This document shows positions 23,982 through 31,299 of a stretch of DNA of 32,448 nt, one piece after another. The position numbers and the translations under genes were made by a program. Within the stretch, counting starts at the first letter, position 1. Each line of letters begins with the position of its first letter. Source of the DNA: Actinomycetes bacterium (GTDB taxonomy: Bacteria; Actinomycetota; Thermoleophilia; BMS3ABIN01); assembly GCA_021790075.1 (NCBI GenBank), contig JAJYIN010000001.1:11172-43619 (forward strand), in the 5' to 3' direction. The notes under the pieces were generated by a model. That model was not told the DNA's origin, did no database searches, and saw only the letters and a program-made list of their open reading frames with translations.

Positions 23982-24701
23982 TCAGCTTTCCAGCTGCCCA
24001 CGCAACTCCAAAGCATTATCTAAGGCATAACCTTTCCAATCGTTGTTGAAGTAAACATACACATCGGCGCCGCCGGCCATGAATCCGCGGACGCGGTCGG
24101 CCCAGGCAGCCAGTTCGCCGCGTGAATAAAGGCCGTCGCCGCCGCCGTAGTGGCAGCGGATATAAGTCCAGTCCGTGGTCAACACAAGGTCCCGCGGGTA
24201 CTCGGGATGGTCGGGGATGCAGAGGGCGGCGCCGGCGTTGTCGAGGACGTCGTACACCTCCTGGCAGTACCAGCTGGGGTGCCTGAACTCAAACGCGTGC
24301 CGCCAGCCGCCGGGAAGCGCGGAGACGAACGCCGCCAGCCGGTCATCGTGACGCTGGAAGTTGGGCGGCAGCTGCCAGAGGACGGGGCCCGCCTTGCCGC
24401 CCAGCCGCGCCCCCAGGTCCAGGAAACGGTCAACGGACTGGCCGGTATCCCCCAGGCGTTTCACGTGAGTGAGGTAACGGCTGCCCTTGAGGGCAAAGAG
24501 GAAACCGGGCGGCACCGCCTCCCGCCAGTGGTCCATGTACTCCGGCTTGGGCAGGCGGTAGAAGGTGGCATTCACTTCCACCGTGTCGAAACGCTCGGCG
24601 TAAAATTGAAGCCACTCTGACTGTTTGAGGCCCTTCGGATAGAACAGCTCCCGCCAGTGGCTGTAGTTCCACCCCGAAGTCCCGACCCGGAAGAACGGCA
24701 A
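23982..24701 (-). CDS. DUF72 (YecE-like) protein
   Basis: This is a 239-aa protein of the DUF72/YecE family, TIM-barrel-like, of unproven function. Family signatures are seen in order: VGTSGWNYSHW, FYPKGL, FDTVEVNATFYRLP, LPPNFQ, AFEFRHPSW, and the C-terminal YIRCHY and VYVYFNNDWKGYA. It starts with TTG behind GGGGG. It is flanked by a GGDEF gene and ubiX, which gives no clear clue to its job. Confidence 0.9.
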   Translation of the reverse strand: MPFFRVGTSGWNYSHWRELFYPKGLKQSEWLQFYAERFDTVEVNATFYRLPKPEYMDHWREAVPPGFLFALKGSRYLTHVKRLGDTGQSVDRFLDLGARLGGKAGPVLWQLPPNFQRHDDRLAAFVSALPGGWRHAFEFRHPSWYCQEVYDVLDNAGAALCIPDHPEYPRDLVLTTDWTYIRCHYGGGDGLYSRGELAAWADRVRGFMAGGADVYVYFNNDWKGYALDNALELRGQLES

Positions 24702-24884
24702 GACACCCCCATGATCCGTGGGCCGCCGGCGAACTGGCGTGTCCGCAAAGGCAGATGCCCTATTCTATCCGATTGGCGCCTGATTGATGCGCCGGCGCCA
24801 TCGCAAGCGGGAAAGATGCGTGGCGGAGCCGCCGCCGATACGCCCGGCGTTCAAGGTGGTTTCCCGGGGGCTCCTGCGGCGCCA

Positions 24885-27044
24885 TCACAAGCCGCTGCCG
24901 ATGCCGGCGCCGCCGCTTCCGGAATCAGGGCCCGGCCCCTTGTCGAAGCCAAGGCGCCCGGCCACCACGACCTGATTCTTGCCCCTGCTCTTGGCCTCAC
25001 GGAGCGCCCAGCCGGCCCGCTCGAACATCTGGTTGGCGTCCCGCGCCAGGGATGGCCATTCCGCCACGCCGATGCTCACGGTTATCTTCCCCTTTTCGAT
25101 CAGGAATGAGTTGGCCGCCAGCATCTCCCGGATGCGCTCCGCCGTCCGCCTGGCGTCGGTTTCCTCACCCGGTTCGCTTACACCCATGTCGGGCAAGAGC
25201 AAGGCGAACTCGTCGCCACCGTAGCGGGCGACGATGTCGAACTGCCTGACGGAAGCCCTCAACGTCTGGGCTATGACCCTGAGCACCTGGTCACCCTCGG
25301 GATGGCCGTTGACATCGTTGTATTCCTTGAAATCGTCCACGTCCATGATTAGGATCGAAACCGGCTGCACGTGCTTCTCCGCCCTTTCCACCTCGCTTGA
25401 CACCGCCTCATAGAAGAACCGGTGGCTGTACAGTCCGGTGAGGCCATCGGTAAGGCTGTGGCGCCGTGTCTCCTCCATCAGGCGGGCGTTGTCGATCACG
25501 AGCCCCAGCTGCCTGACGGCGGGCTCAAGCAGTTCCAGGTCGGCGGGGGAAAAGGCGCCGGCGTGAAAGCTGCCCAGATTCACGGTTCCCAGCACCTCGC
25601 CCTTGGAAATCAGGGGGATGATGACCTCGGAGCGGATTCCTTCCTCCACGAGGAGCTTGTCAGCCGGATACTCATCACCCCTGATGTCATCCCGGACCAG
25701 TGGACGGTAACTTTCGATCGCCTTGCCGATGGGAAGCGCCTCCCGGGGGAGCCACAGCCCCCGGTCCAGCCAGGTGCGCTCGGCTTTCGTGTTTGTGGCG
25801 ACGAACTCCACCTCCTGGGACTCGGGATGCCAGAGGCTGAGGCTGGCGCGGTCGAAGTCGATCAACTTCCGGATGTGCCCGGTGAACGATTCATAGATCG
25901 CGGCCATGCCCTCGTTTGAGGAAAGGTCCTGCGTCAGCGCCGTCATCAACTCAACCTGGGTGCGGTCGCGGCTGAGCTCGCTCTCAAGCTGCGTGTTTTC
26001 CACGGCGGCGGCGATGCGGTCGGCCGCCACGCAGAGGGAATCCTTCTCCTCCTCGGAGTAGTGGTGAGGGGTGAACGTGCCCAGGGTGAGCATGCCCAGC
26101 GGCTGTCCCCGGCCGACCAGCGGCAGGCTGATCAAAGTCTTCACCTGAAGCGATTTCAGGTAGGGGCTGACAAAGCGGCTGTCGACGCTCAGGTCCTCGG
26201 AGACGGCTATATAGGTGCCGGCGAAGGCGCGTCCCAGTATGCCCTCCCCCACCCTTTCCGTGAGCTTGCCGGCGGCTCCCGGGGCGAGCCCGTAGGTCAC
26301 CCGCGCCACCAGGTTCTCGCCGCTGCCGTCGGCCAGCGACACGCAGCCCATGTCGGCGCCGGCGAACGACGCGGCTGAGACCAGCAGGTTCTGCAGCAGC
26401 TCATTCAGGTGGAAGGAAGACAGCGCCGCTTCCGAAAGGGCGACCAGGCCGGCCAGTTTCTCGCTGCGGCTACGCGCTTCCTGGTATGCCTTCTCCAACT
26501 GCTCTTCCCGCTCACCCAGCAGGTAGGTCATGGCGTAGAAATTCTCGGTCATCTCGCGCACCGGGTCGCGGTTGGCTTTCCTGAACACGGGGCACAGGCG
26601 GCAGTCCTCCAGTTTCTTGGCGAATTTGCCCTGGACCTCGCCGCGGCAGAAAGTCCCGGCGATCAGCCAGCAGCGGGCATGCTCCTGCCCGTAGGCGGGG
26701 CAGTCCTCCTGCCCGCAGCCGAGTTCCCGCCAGCAGGTGGCAAGGTCGGGAGACTGGAAGGCCGGCACCCACTGTTTCCTGGCGACAGCTTCCCGCATCA
26801 GGTCATTGACCCGGTTCCGGGCCGCATCCATCTTGCTGCCCCATTCGTAGACATCATTCTCACGGCGGGCCAGCAACGCCATTCCGGCTCCCAGGGCCGG
26901 AATCAGCACCAGCAGAATCCAGTAATGGTAAGGACGGGCATAAAGGTCCAGGAGCAGGTGCGCGCCCGCGAGCAAAGCGCCGGCGGCCGCCCCCCAGATG
27001 CAGTAGGCAATGACCCGCGTGCGGCCAAAACCGATAGTTTTCAT
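24885..27044 (-). CDS. Membrane diguanylate cyclase with cysteine cluster, two GAF domains and GGDEF
   Basis: This protein is predicted to make c-di-GMP in response to an unknown signal. Of 719 aa, residues 1-60 hold two membrane helices. Residues 100-155 form a Cys-rich module (Cys at 104, 110, 115, 125, 133, 148 and 151, with CWRELGC and CRLCP) that resembles the two-CW segments found ahead of other sensor domains. A short coiled region (about 170-195) and two GAF domains (about 200-350 and 370-540) follow. The GGDEF domain is active-looking: RYGGDEF (about 606-612) with an inhibitory I-site RQFD five residues before it. The C-terminus is Gly/Ser/Pro-rich. Start: ATG with GGGGG 7 bp upstream; a TATAAT lies at 27113-27118. 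Confidence 0.9.
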   Translation of the reverse strand: MKTIGFGRTRVIAYCIWGAAAGALLAGAHLLLDLYARPYHYWILLVLIPALGAGMALLARRENDVYEWGSKMDAARNRVNDLMREAVARKQWVPAFQSPDLATCWRELGCGQEDCPAYGQEHARCWLIAGTFCRGEVQGKFAKKLEDCRLCPVFRKANRDPVREMTENFYAMTYLLGEREEQLEKAYQEARSRSEKLAGLVALSEAALSSFHLNELLQNLLVSAASFAGADMGCVSLADGSGENLVARVTYGLAPGAAGKLTERVGEGILGRAFAGTYIAVSEDLSVDSRFVSPYLKSLQVKTLISLPLVGRGQPLGMLTLGTFTPHHYSEEEKDSLCVAADRIAAAVENTQLESELSRDRTQVELMTALTQDLSSNEGMAAIYESFTGHIRKLIDFDRASLSLWHPESQEVEFVATNTKAERTWLDRGLWLPREALPIGKAIESYRPLVRDDIRGDEYPADKLLVEEGIRSEVIIPLISKGEVLGTVNLGSFHAGAFSPADLELLEPAVRQLGLVIDNARLMEETRRHSLTDGLTGLYSHRFFYEAVSSEVERAEKHVQPVSILIMDVDDFKEYNDVNGHPEGDQVLRVIAQTLRASVRQFDIVARYGGDEFALLLPDMGVSEPGEETDARRTAERIREMLAANSFLIEKGKITVSIGVAEWPSLARDANQMFERAGWALREAKSRGKNQVVVAGRLGFDKGPGPDSGSGGAGIGSGL

Positions 27045-27112
27045 AAGGTTCCCCCGTTTCAGACAGGCTCGACGGCTCCCTGGCGGGAGTCATGATCCGT
27101 GTTTTCCTTGTA

Positions 27113-27118
27113 ATTATA
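27113..27118 (-). promoter_or_regulatory. -10 box of the GGDEF gene promoter
   Basis: TATAAT on the minus strand, about 69 bp before the GGDEF start codon. A TTGAAT lies only 14 bp further upstream, too close for a classic -35, so the box is the main evidence. The leader contains a small hairpin with arms GGCTCCC and GGGAGTC. Confidence 0.45.
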
Positions 27119-27263
27119 GTAGCATTCACTAGATTCAAAGATGACGCGGATGCCTTATGACTTCGGCCAGGTTCTAGAAGTATTGCTTTTTGCAGGAAGA
27201 ATTGCATACAGGACGGGATTCGGCAATCAATCAGCAAACCTGCAGCTATTCATCAGAATAATG

Positions 27264-27308
27264 AATATCCCAGGGGTATTGACGATACCGGAGGGGGTAT
27301 GGTATATT
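27264..27308 (+). promoter_or_regulatory. Promoter of the 6C-like RNA with overlapping GGTAT operator-like repeats
   Basis: The promoter is TTGACG (27279-27284), 18 bp spacer, TATATT (27303-27308). It is overlaid by repeats. AATATCCC-A-GGGGTATT (27264-27280) is a near-perfect palindrome. GGTAT (27275-27279) and ATACC (27285-27289) flank the -35, and GGTAT recurs at 27296-27300 and 27301-27305. This suggests a repressor or activator site. The remaining part of the gap (27119-27263) is AT-richer than coding DNA and shows no gene. Confidence 0.6.
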
Positions 27309-27314
27309 TCGCAT

Positions 27315-27398
27315 TGGAAGAAAGGTGCCCAAAACCTTTCAACCCCCCACCCCCCTAGTGGAAAGCCCCAGTGCCGGCTAGACTGGGGCTTTTTCTTT
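27315..27398 (+). ncRNA. Candidate 6C-type small RNA
   Basis: This is a compact RNA gene with its own promoter and terminator. Hairpin 1 is GAAAGGT (27320-27326) / ACCTTTC (27334-27340). Then come two runs of exactly six C (27343-27348 and 27350-27355) separated by one A; part of the second can sit in the loop of CCAC/GTGG. The last hairpin is AAGCCCCAG (27363-27371) / CTGGGGCTT (27383-27391) plus a T run. The 6C family of Actinobacteria is defined by hairpins with six-C runs, and in mycobacteria its C-rich loops pair with G-rich ribosome sites. Assignment to that family is by pattern only. Confidence 0.6.
27363..27398 (+). terminator. Strong intrinsic terminator, possibly bidirectional
   Basis: A 9-bp stem AAGCCCCAG/CTGGGGCTT with an 11-nt loop is followed by TTTTCTTT on the + strand. 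On the minus strand it lies about 78 bp past the lepA stop and is followed by a short T-containing stretch, so it may also end lepA transcripts. Confidence 0.88.
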
Positions 27399-27468
27399 GC
27401 CTTTTTGCGGCGTGATCCCCCGATCCGGAACTGCAACCACTGGCAACGTACACTCCCGGTTTCCCGCC

Positions 27469-29274
27469 TTATTTTTTCTCGATGTCCAGCACCGCCAGGA
27501 ACGCTTTCTGCGGGATCTCGACGCTGCCCACCTGCTTCATCCGCTTCTTGCCTTCCTTTTGCTTCTCCAGCAGCTTGCGCTTGCGGGAAATATCGCCGCC
27601 GTAGCATTTCGCCAGCACATCCTTGCGTTTGGCGGGTATCGTCTCGCGGGCGATCACTTTCTTGCCGATGGCCGCCTGGATGGCCACCTCGAAAAGCTGC
27701 CGCGGTATCTCCTGCTTCAGACGCTCGACCAGCCCCTTGCCCTGATGATAAGCTTTGTCCTTGTGCACGATAAGTGACAATGCATCAACCGGCTCGCCGG
27801 CGATGAGGATGTCCAGTTTGACCAGTTTGCTTTCCCGGTAGCCCGACATCTCGTAATCCAGCGAAGCGTACCCTTTCGTGCGCGACTTGAGCTGATCGAA
27901 GAAATCCAGCACGATTTCGGCCAGGGGCAACTGGTAATGGATCTGCACCCGGTTGGAGGACAGGTACTGCATGTCCTCGAAATCGCCACGGCGCTCCTGG
28001 CAGAGCTCCATCACCGGCCCCACAAAATCGCCGGGAACCAGGATGGAAACCTTCACATAAGGCTCCCGCACCAGGATGATGTCGGCCGGATCGGGCATGT
28101 CCGCCGGACTGCGCACCACCAGCTCCTCACCGCTGCCCAGCTCCACTTCGTATTCGACATTGGGCGAAGTGGCCAGCAGGTCCAGGCCGTATTCACGCTC
28201 GAGGCGCTCGCGGATGATATCCATGTGGAGCAGCCCCAGGAATCCGCAGCGGAAGCCGAAACCGAGCGCCCGCGAACTCTCCGGCTCGTAGCTGAGCGAG
28301 GCGTCGTTCAGCTTCAGCTTGTCGAGGGCGTCCCTGAGCGCCGGGTAATCATCGCCGTCAATGGGAAACAGCCCGCAGAAGACCATCGGCTTGGCCTCGC
28401 GGTAGCCCGGCAGCGCCCGCGCCGCGCGCCTGGCCGCCTGGGTGAGGGTATCGCCCACGCGCAGGTCGCGCACCGTCTTGATGCCGGTGATGATATAGCC
28501 GACCTCTCCCGCCGCCAGCGTGTCAGCCGGCATCATGTTGGGTGAGAAGAAACCCACTTCCTCCACCTCGGCCCGCGTCCCCAGCGCCATGGCAACGATC
28601 TCGTCTCCCTTGTGAAAAGCGCCGTCCACCACCCGCACGAAGGCGATCACGCCCCGGTACTGGTCATATACCGAATCAAAGATGAGCGCCCGGGCGGGAG
28701 AGCCGGGATCGCCCGCCGGCGGCGGGATACGGCTGATGATCGACTCCAGCACCTCGGTCACGCCCTCCCCGGTCTTGGCGGAAACACGCAGCACTTCATC
28801 CGGGTCGAGACCGAAAAGCTCGGACACCTCCCCCGCCACCCGCTCGGGGTCAGCGGCCGGCAGATCGATCTTGTTGAGGACCGGCACAATCTCCAGGTTG
28901 TTATCAAGGGCCAGATATGTGTTAGCCAGCGTCTGCGCCTGGATTCCCTGTGAGGCGTCCACGACCAGCAGCGCCCCTTCACAGGCCGCCAGGCTGCGGG
29001 AGACCTCATAGCAGAAGTCCACATGTCCCGGAGTGTCAATCAGGTGCAGCATGTAGGTGTGGCCGTCGCCAGCCTGGTAGAGCACCCGCGCCGCCTGGGC
29101 CTTGATGGTGATGCCGCGCTCCTGCTCCAGGTCCATCATGTCAAGCATCTGGGAAGTGATCTCGCGGCCGCTCACCGTGTTGGTGATCTCCAGGATGCGG
29201 TCGGCCAGCGTCGACTTCCCGTGGTCGATATGGGCGATGATGGAAAAGTTACGGATGAGAGATTGATCAGACAT
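27469..29274 (-). CDS. lepA: Elongation factor 4 (LepA)
   Basis: LepA is a ribosome-associated GTPase that affects initiation and translocation under stress. Its 601 aa is the normal length. G motifs are AHIDHGKST (G1), RGITI (G2), DTPGH (G3) and NKID (G4). The LepA-specific C-terminal region ends with a Lys-rich stretch and KCYGGDISRKRKLLEKQKEG. The ATG is preceded by an AT-rich CTATATTTT with no recognisable ribosome site, unusual among its neighbours. It follows murJ by 57 bp. Confidence 0.97.
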   Translation of the reverse strand: MSDQSLIRNFSIIAHIDHGKSTLADRILEITNTVSGREITSQMLDMMDLEQERGITIKAQAARVLYQAGDGHTYMLHLIDTPGHVDFCYEVSRSLAACEGALLVVDASQGIQAQTLANTYLALDNNLEIVPVLNKIDLPAADPERVAGEVSELFGLDPDEVLRVSAKTGEGVTEVLESIISRIPPPAGDPGSPARALIFDSVYDQYRGVIAFVRVVDGAFHKGDEIVAMALGTRAEVEEVGFFSPNMMPADTLAAGEVGYIITGIKTVRDLRVGDTLTQAARRAARALPGYREAKPMVFCGLFPIDGDDYPALRDALDKLKLNDASLSYEPESSRALGFGFRCGFLGLLHMDIIRERLEREYGLDLLATSPNVEYEVELGSGEELVVRSPADMPDPADIILVREPYVKVSILVPGDFVGPVMELCQERRGDFEDMQYLSSNRVQIHYQLPLAEIVLDFFDQLKSRTKGYASLDYEMSGYRESKLVKLDILIAGEPVDALSLIVHKDKAYHQGKGLVERLKQEIPRQLFEVAIQAAIGKKVIARETIPAKRKDVLAKCYGGDISRKRKLLEKQKEGKKRMKQVGSVEIPQKAFLAVLDIEKK

Positions 29275-29296
29275 AAAATATAGATTACCAGATTGC

Positions 29297-29314
29297 CGCG
29301 GGACCTAGCCCGCG
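29297..29314. terminator. Hairpin in the murJ-lepA gap
   Basis: CGCGGG (29297-29302) and CCCGCG (29309-29314) form a perfect 6-bp stem 22 bp before the lepA start. No T run follows, so it is not a classic terminator; it may affect lepA translation or mark the murJ transcript end. Confidence 0.3.
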
Positions 29315-29331
29315 CAAACAATCCGGCTCCC

Positions 29332-30921
29332 TTATTCCACCTTTTCCTTCCTGATCTTTTTCAGCAGCTGCAGCTCCGGCAGCTTGAGCAGCCACGCCAG
29401 GCCCACGAAAACCGCCGCCGCCGCCGCCGCCGCGCCGCCCAGGGAAAGGAGCTGCCCTCCGAGGCCCCGGCCGAGCAGAGCGTCCAGTGGATACCAGACC
29501 GCGTAGGCAACAACCGCCACCACCACCGAAATCAGGCCGACGGTAATGCCGGAGCGGGCGATGTCGCGGCCGTTCACCCGCGCCAGCTCGCGCCGGAGCA
29601 GGAACAGCAACACAAAGAAGGTGACCACCGAGACCACCGAAGTGGAAAGCGCGATGCCACCCAGCCCGAAAAACTTGATGAGCAGCCAGTTGAGGAAAGC
29701 ATTGACGCCCAGGTTGACGATGGCCACGCTGGTAGGCAGCCACGGGCGGCTCAGGGAAAAGAAGCTGCGGGTCAGCAAGGCGCAGCCGCCGCTAAAGGCA
29801 CTGCCAAAGGCGAAGAAGAACAGGGCCGAAGCCACCAGGCTGGTGGAGTCGGCGCTGAACTGGCCGTGCTGGTAGGCCAGGCGCACCAGCGGCTGGGCCA
29901 TCACCAGCATGAACGCCGACGCCGGTATCAGCAGGAAGAAGATCGACCTGAGGCCAAGTGACACCGTCGAGCGGAACCGGTCCCGGTCGTGGCGCGCCGC
30001 CAGCTTCGACAGGGTCGGGAACAGAACCGTCCCCACGGCGATGGCGAACAGCGACTCCGGCAGCTGGTAGAGGCGGAAGGCGAAGTTCATCGCCGCCACC
30101 CCTCCTTCCCCCAGGAAGGAAGCAAACTGGATGTCGACGACGCCGTTTAGGTTGATGAGGCCAAGGCTGAGGCTGACCGGCAGCATCAGCGCCCCCACCT
30201 TGCGCACGTGCGGGTTGCGCCAGGCCAGGCTGAAGCCGAGCCGCCCGCCCCTCCCCCTCAGCCAGGGAAGCTGCATCACCAGCTGCACCACAGTCCCCAT
30301 CAAAACGCCCCAGGCCAGCGAATAGATTCCCAGGCGGCTGCTGCCCAGCAGCATTGCCAGCAGGATGACCACGTTCCAGGCGATTGGCGCCACCGCCGGC
30401 AGGGTGAAATGGTCGTATGAGTTCAGGATGGCGATGACCACGCCGGTGATGGAGAGCATCACCACGGTAGGGAAGAGCAGCCGTGACATGTTGACGATGT
30501 CGGTCATCATGCCGGGGTCGTTGCGGTAACCGGGCGCGAACACCGGCATGATCTGGGGCGCGAAGATGATGCACAGAACCACAAGCGCGCCCAGGATCAA
30601 CGTGACCAGGGTGAATACCGTACGCGCCACCAGCCAGGCCTCACGGCGCTGCTCCTTTTCGAGGAGGCCGGCGAAGACGGGGATGAGCGCGGCGCTGAGG
30701 GCCGCCTGGGCCACCAGGACCTGGACCGTGGACGGCACCAGAAAGGCCACGTCAAAGGCGCTCTTTTCCGCGCCCGCGCCGAACAGGGCCGCCGCCACGA
30801 TCTCGCGGACGTAGCCAAACCCCCGTGACGCCGCCGTGCCAGCGATGACTATCATGGCTGCCGCGGCCAGCCGGCGGCCGTGGGAAACCGGTTCGACTTC
30901 ACTTATGGGGGTGGCGGACAA
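29332..30921 (-). CDS. murJ: MurJ/MviN lipid II flippase
   Basis: MurJ flips the peptidoglycan precursor lipid II across the cytoplasmic membrane. It is a 529-aa MOP-superfamily protein with about 14 membrane helices. Recognisable segments are SRGFGYVREIVAAALFG near the N-terminus, FLVPSTVQVLVAQAALSAALIPVF, and LPESLFAIAVGTVLFPTLSKLA in the middle. The TTG start has a GGAAGAGAG stretch upstream; the first 15 residues are not conserved. The murJ-lepA pair is not a classical operon but spacing permits co-transcription. The upstream region is shared with the divergent TauE leader. Confidence 0.94.
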   Translation of the reverse strand: MSATPISEVEPVSHGRRLAAAAMIVIAGTAASRGFGYVREIVAAALFGAGAEKSAFDVAFLVPSTVQVLVAQAALSAALIPVFAGLLEKEQRREAWLVARTVFTLVTLILGALVVLCIIFAPQIMPVFAPGYRNDPGMMTDIVNMSRLLFPTVVMLSITGVVIAILNSYDHFTLPAVAPIAWNVVILLAMLLGSSRLGIYSLAWGVLMGTVVQLVMQLPWLRGRGGRLGFSLAWRNPHVRKVGALMLPVSLSLGLINLNGVVDIQFASFLGEGGVAAMNFAFRLYQLPESLFAIAVGTVLFPTLSKLAARHDRDRFRSTVSLGLRSIFFLLIPASAFMLVMAQPLVRLAYQHGQFSADSTSLVASALFFFAFGSAFSGGCALLTRSFFSLSRPWLPTSVAIVNLGVNAFLNWLLIKFFGLGGIALSTSVVSVVTFFVLLFLLRRELARVNGRDIARSGITVGLISVVVAVVAYAVWYPLDALLGRGLGGQLLSLGGAAAAAAAVFVGLAWLLKLPELQLLKKIRKEKVE

Positions 30922-31013
30922 GCGTTCTCTCTTCCTCTATCAAGCCGGGAACCTTTTCTGCGTCTTTCCCGGCGTTCCTTTCCCAACGGCGCCGGCCCAG
31001 GCGCCAGGCCGCT

Positions 31014-31037
31014 GATACCGGCGGCGCCGCCGGTATC
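31014..31037. promoter_or_regulatory. Perfect 24-bp palindrome, operator candidate
   Basis: GATACCGGCGGC is followed directly by its exact reverse complement GCCGCCGGTATC, with no spacer. It ends 14 bp before the -35 of the + strand promoter at 31052 and lies 93 bp upstream of the murJ start. The position between divergent units suggests a dimeric regulator site; a DNA cruciform or RNA hairpin is also possible. Confidence 0.6.
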
Positions 31038-31051
31038 GATCAGAATCAATG

Positions 31052-31080
31052 TTTACGAATTCCGGCGCCAGAGCTATAAT
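31052..31080 (+). promoter_or_regulatory. Promoter of the TauE leader RNA
   Basis: TTTACG (31052-31057), exactly 17 bp spacer, perfect TATAAT (31075-31080). The predicted start near 31087 falls on the first base of the paired arm of the structured leader, which supports both. Confidence 0.75.
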
Positions 31081-31086
31081 ATAAGT

Positions 31087-31183
31087 GAGCCCCAAGATAA
31101 GAGATGGGCTGAAACTCCTTCCGGCAGTTTAACCGGAATTGACTTTTCAAGTTCAGGCCGTCAGCAACCCTCACTTGGGGCTC
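31087..31183 (+). ncRNA. Structured leader or small RNA upstream of the TauE/SafE gene, class unknown
   Basis: This is a rod-like RNA of about 97 nt. The ends GAGCCCCAAG (31087-31096) and CTTGGGGCTC (31174-31183) pair over 10 bp. Inside, CTGAA (31109-31113) can pair with TTCAG (31152-31156), and TTCCGG (31119-31124) with CCGGAA (31133-31138). Only a weak T-rich stretch follows, so the RNA may continue into the permease mRNA as a 5' leader. No known riboswitch consensus was recognised. The remaining leader (31184-31299) is pyrimidine-rich with a small GCCGC/GCGGC hairpin. Confidence 0.5.
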
Positions 31184-31299
31184 TTGGCTTGCGATCTTTC
31201 TTCCTGGTTGTTCTCTTTTCCTGGCCGCCCGCCTGCGGCGGAATCCCTCTCTTTCATCCCATGCTTGGGAAAAAATGCCTCCTGTTTTACAATCCACGC

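Noticed and set aside
24233..24620. Open frames opposite the DUF72 gene and the cyclase C-terminus
   Set aside because: Codon-bias shadows; DUF72 and GGDEF motifs are complete on the minus strand.
31087..31183. S-box (SAM) riboswitch ahead of the TauE gene, suggested by AGATAAGAGATGGG and CAGCAACCC
   Set aside because: The order and spacing of the S-box core blocks (GAGG, GGCAACC, closing helix) are not met.
30880..31299. N-terminal extension of the TauE/SafE frame back to 30880
   Set aside because: It would overlap the divergent murJ start, the palindrome, the promoter and the leader RNA; the extension shows no membrane protein character.
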